38,141 nt of DNA from Chryseobacterium gleum (GTDB lineage: Bacteria; Bacteroidota; Bacteroidia; Flavobacteriales_D; Crocinitomicaceae). This document shows positions 35,778 to 38,141 of this stretch, one piece after another. The notes under the pieces are model-generated. The model had not been told where the DNA came from. It did no database searches and saw nothing but the letters and a program-made list of their open reading frames with translations. Each line of letters starts with the position of its first letter. Position 1 is the stretch's first letter. A program made the position numbers and the translations under genes. The DNA lies in the NCBI GenBank assembly GCA_945860065.1, contig CAMAPI010000013.1:1-38141 (forward strand). Reading direction: 5' to 3'.

Positions 35778-37651
35778 TTGTCGAGAATTTGATATTCGGA
35801 ATTATTGCTAATGAATTCAGGAACAATCTTTTTCATTTGGGTGACTAACGCTGTATTATCTTGCTCAACACAAAGTTCCACAAGTGTTTGTATGCGTTGC
35901 ATTTGTTCATCTGTTTCAATGCGCGTATTGGCGATCATGATTTTCTGATGATGTGTTGGAATGGTGTTTTCCTCGTTGGCTAATAATTCCTCGTATAACT
36001 TTTCACCAGGACGCAATCCAGTAAATTTCAGTTCAATGTCCTTTCCAATTTCTAGTCCTGAAAGTTGAATCATTTTTTTCGCTAGGTCCAAAATTTTCAC
36101 AGACTGACCCATTTCAAACACGAAGATTTCCCCTCCTTTCCCCATTGTTGCGGCTTCTAGCACCAATTGACAAGCTTCTGGGATAGTCATGAAAAACCGG
36201 GTGATGCGCTCGTCTGTAACGGTCACAGGACCACCATTTTCGATTTGTTTTTGAAACAAGGGAATAACGGAACCGTTTGACCCAAGTACATTTCCAAAGC
36301 GTGTGGTAATGAATTGTGTTTTTTGTTGTTCGTTCAATTTTTGAACGTACATCTCTGCAATTCGTTTGGAGGCACCCATCACATTTGTTGGATTTACGGC
36401 TTTATCCGTCGAAATCATAATGAATTTTTGCACACTAAATTCAAACGATAAATCTGCAAGAATTTTTGTTCCTTTCACGTTGGTTTGAACGGCCTCTAAA
36501 GGATTCAGCTCCATCATTGGGACATGCTTATATGCTGCGGCATGAAAAACAATGTCCGGTTGAAACGTCTGAAAAAGTTTTCGCATTCTTTCTTGATTGC
36601 AAATATCTCCGATAACCACTTCAAAACACAAGTTTGAAAAATGTTGATTTAATTCAAATTGCAAATCAAATAACGGTGATTCGGCTTGATCCAAGAGAAT
36701 AATGTTCTTTGGATTGAATTGAGCAATTTGTTGAACAAGTCCACTTCCAATTGATCCGGCAGCGCCGCTTACAAGTATGGTTGCAGAAGAGATTTCTTCA
36801 GAAAGCTGTTTGTTTTGTAAGTCGATTGTTTCTCTACCAAGCAAATCCTCAATCCTGATTTTTTTTAATTGCCGTGAACTAAATACCCCATTAATCCAAC
36901 TTTTGGGATTTGGCACTTTTTGCACTTCCATCTTCAAGGAAATGGCTTCATCTAAAACCGCTTGAAGTTTTTCCCCATCTGGATTTTGAATGGCAATAAT
37001 CAAGGTTTTCGCGTTGAGTTCTAATTGAAGCTTAGTGAGTTGTCGGGTACTGAATACTTTAACTCCTTCGATGCGTGTCCCTTGTAGTTTTTCATTATCG
37101 TCAATAAATGCAGCTGCAACTTGATGATTTCGCGTATCTTTCTCTAAGGTTCTTTTGGTAATCAAACCAGAAATGCCAGCTCCATAAATGATGATAGATT
37201 CCTGAAACCCTCTATCTTTGATAGATTCTAGGTACAGTAATTTGATGATAAACCTTCCACCAACAATAAAGAATATACTTGCAAGGAATTCCATCACCAA
37301 CACGGACATTGGGAATAAAAAGAATCCATCCAGTTGATGAAAGCGAATAAGTCCGGCAATCAAAAAGAGCAGGGTACAGCTCAATTCAGCAAGAAAAATT
37401 CGTTTAAGATCCTCTGTCGAAGTATACCGAACAAGTCCTTTTTGAATTTGGAACAAATAGAAAACAATCAGTTTAACTATGATAAAAAACCACAGCGACT
37501 TTGAAAGGATTTCCCATTCTGATTGAATCAAAGAAAAATCCGCCTTGAGGTCAAAGCGGATTAAATAAGCAAAAGCAAGGGCACACAGATGAATGATTAA
37601 GTCCAGAAGAACGACCACCCATCTCGGCGTATTTTGTTTTAATTTAAGCAC
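35774..37651 (-). CDS. CapD/FlaA1-type membrane nucleoside-diphosphate-sugar epimerase/dehydratase
   Basis: N-terminal TM helices, Rossmann IIIYGAGISGLITKRTLE, ILVSGAAGSIGSGLVQQIAQFNPKNIILLDQAESPLFDL, FHAAAYKHVPMMELNPLEAVQTNVKGT, MISTDKAVNPTNVMGASKRIAEM, RFGNVLGSNGSVIPLFQKQI. Confidence 0.95.
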   Translation of the reverse strand: MLKLKQNTPRWVVVLLDLIIHLCALAFAYLIRFDLKADFSLIQSEWEILSKSLWFFIIVKLIVFYLFQIQKGLVRYTSTEDLKRIFLAELSCTLLFLIAGLIRFHQLDGFFLFPMSVLVMEFLASIFFIVGGRFIIKLLYLESIKDRGFQESIIIYGAGISGLITKRTLEKDTRNHQVAAAFIDDNEKLQGTRIEGVKVFSTRQLTKLQLELNAKTLIIAIQNPDGEKLQAVLDEAISLKMEVQKVPNPKSWINGVFSSRQLKKIRIEDLLGRETIDLQNKQLSEEISSATILVSGAAGSIGSGLVQQIAQFNPKNIILLDQAESPLFDLQFELNQHFSNLCFEVVIGDICNQERMRKLFQTFQPDIVFHAAAYKHVPMMELNPLEAVQTNVKGTKILADLSFEFSVQKFIMISTDKAVNPTNVMGASKRIAEMYVQKLNEQQKTQFITTRFGNVLGSNGSVIPLFQKQIENGGPVTVTDERITRFFMTIPEACQLVLEAATMGKGGEIFVFEMGQSVKILDLAKKMIQLSGLEIGKDIELKFTGLRPGEKLYEELLANEENTIPTHHQKIMIANTRIETDEQMQRIQTLVELCVEQDNTALVTQMKKIVPEFISNNSEYQILDK

Positions 37652-37676
37652 ACGTAAAGATAGGAATACTTATGAA

Positions 37677-38141
37677 TTACTTGCTTCGAACCACGGTAAC
37701 ATTTCCATGTTTCAAGATTTCGTTACCTCCATTAGATACTGCCTTCGCGATGTAAAAATAAACTCCTTCTAGCACATCGTCTCCAGATTCATCTTTACCA
37801 TCCCACATAAATGCTGGGTTATCATACTCTCTGATAACTTGTCCCCAACGGTTTAAAATCGTACAATTGAACGTTTTAATTCCTCCAAAGAAAAGTAATT
37901 GGAAATAATCGTTGTTCCCATCATTATTAGGTGTAAACACATTTGGTACTTCAATGTCACAGAAGTAGAAATTAACGGTTGCCGTATCAATAGAGACTCC
38001 ACACATGTTTGTCGTCGACACAATGTATTCACCAGTTTCTGTTACACTGATGGCTGATGTTGTTTCACCAGTTGACCATATATAGCTCACATTTTGAGGT
38101 TGAACCAAGGCTGCCAGAACCTGAGTTTCGCCAATACAAAG
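37677..38141 (-). CDS. C-terminal fragment of a secreted protein with gliding motility-associated (T9SS type B, CHU_C) C-terminal domain; gene continues past window end
   Basis: Frame stays open to the window edge (LCIGETQVLAALVQPQNVSYIWSTGETTSAISVTETGEYIV); C-terminus VPNVFTPNNDGNNDYFQLLFFGGIKTFNCTILNRWGQVIREYDNPAFMWDGKDESGDDVLEGVYFYIAKA. Confidence 0.92.
   Translation of the reverse strand, partial: LCIGETQVLAALVQPQNVSYIWSTGETTSAISVTETGEYIVSTTNMCGVSIDTATVNFYFCDIEVPNVFTPNNDGNNDYFQLLFFGGIKTFNCTILNRWGQVIREYDNPAFMWDGKDESGDDVLEGVYFYIAKAVSNGGNEILKHGNVTVVRSK

Noticed and set aside
1-38141. Prophage, integrative element, toxin-antitoxin or defence island
   Set aside because: No integrase, transposase, phage structural, restriction-modification or toxin genes recognised. 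The YwqK-like protein is a secreted MORN-type repeat protein with no toxin partner beside it. The gene content is otherwise core housekeeping and envelope functions.

Overview
A 38.1-kb window of ordinary, compact chromosome from a Bacteroidetes bacterium. It is most likely Flavobacteriales-like, judging from gene content, type IX secretion (T9SS) tail domains and TAnnTTTG-type promoters. I support about 36 coding regions, one tRNA-Lys(TTT), several intrinsic terminators and several intergenic repeat elements. I see no rRNA, CRISPR array, prophage, transposase or integrase. Recognisable blocks are: PPIase C-terminus - MoxR - small Cys-rich protein - TonB receptor; TPR - phosphosulfolactate-synthase-like - WD40; an E2 / exonuclease / FAH block; GT2 fusion - RidA; a glutamine amidotransferase split by a frameshift at an A11 tract; DUF2147 - TonB receptor; ndk - prfC; aroK; parA-parB-DUF5683-dapB-lepB-wbqC; rplS; a PorE-like OmpA protein; threonine aldolase; TauE; a YwqK-like protein; a thioesterase; a CapD-like protein; and a T9SS-sorted C-terminus. 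The most unusual region is intergenic, at 20.33-20.98 kb between prfC and aroK. It holds three copies of a ~85-100 bp repeat ending in a terminator-like hairpin. That hairpin segment is clearly related, in inverted orientation, to the terminator directly abutting tRNA-Lys. Degenerate palindromic-repeat sequence lies in the same gap. A better-preserved palindromic doublet of the second repeat type sits at 30.39-30.44 kb. All functional calls come from reading the translations by eye; no database search was run.
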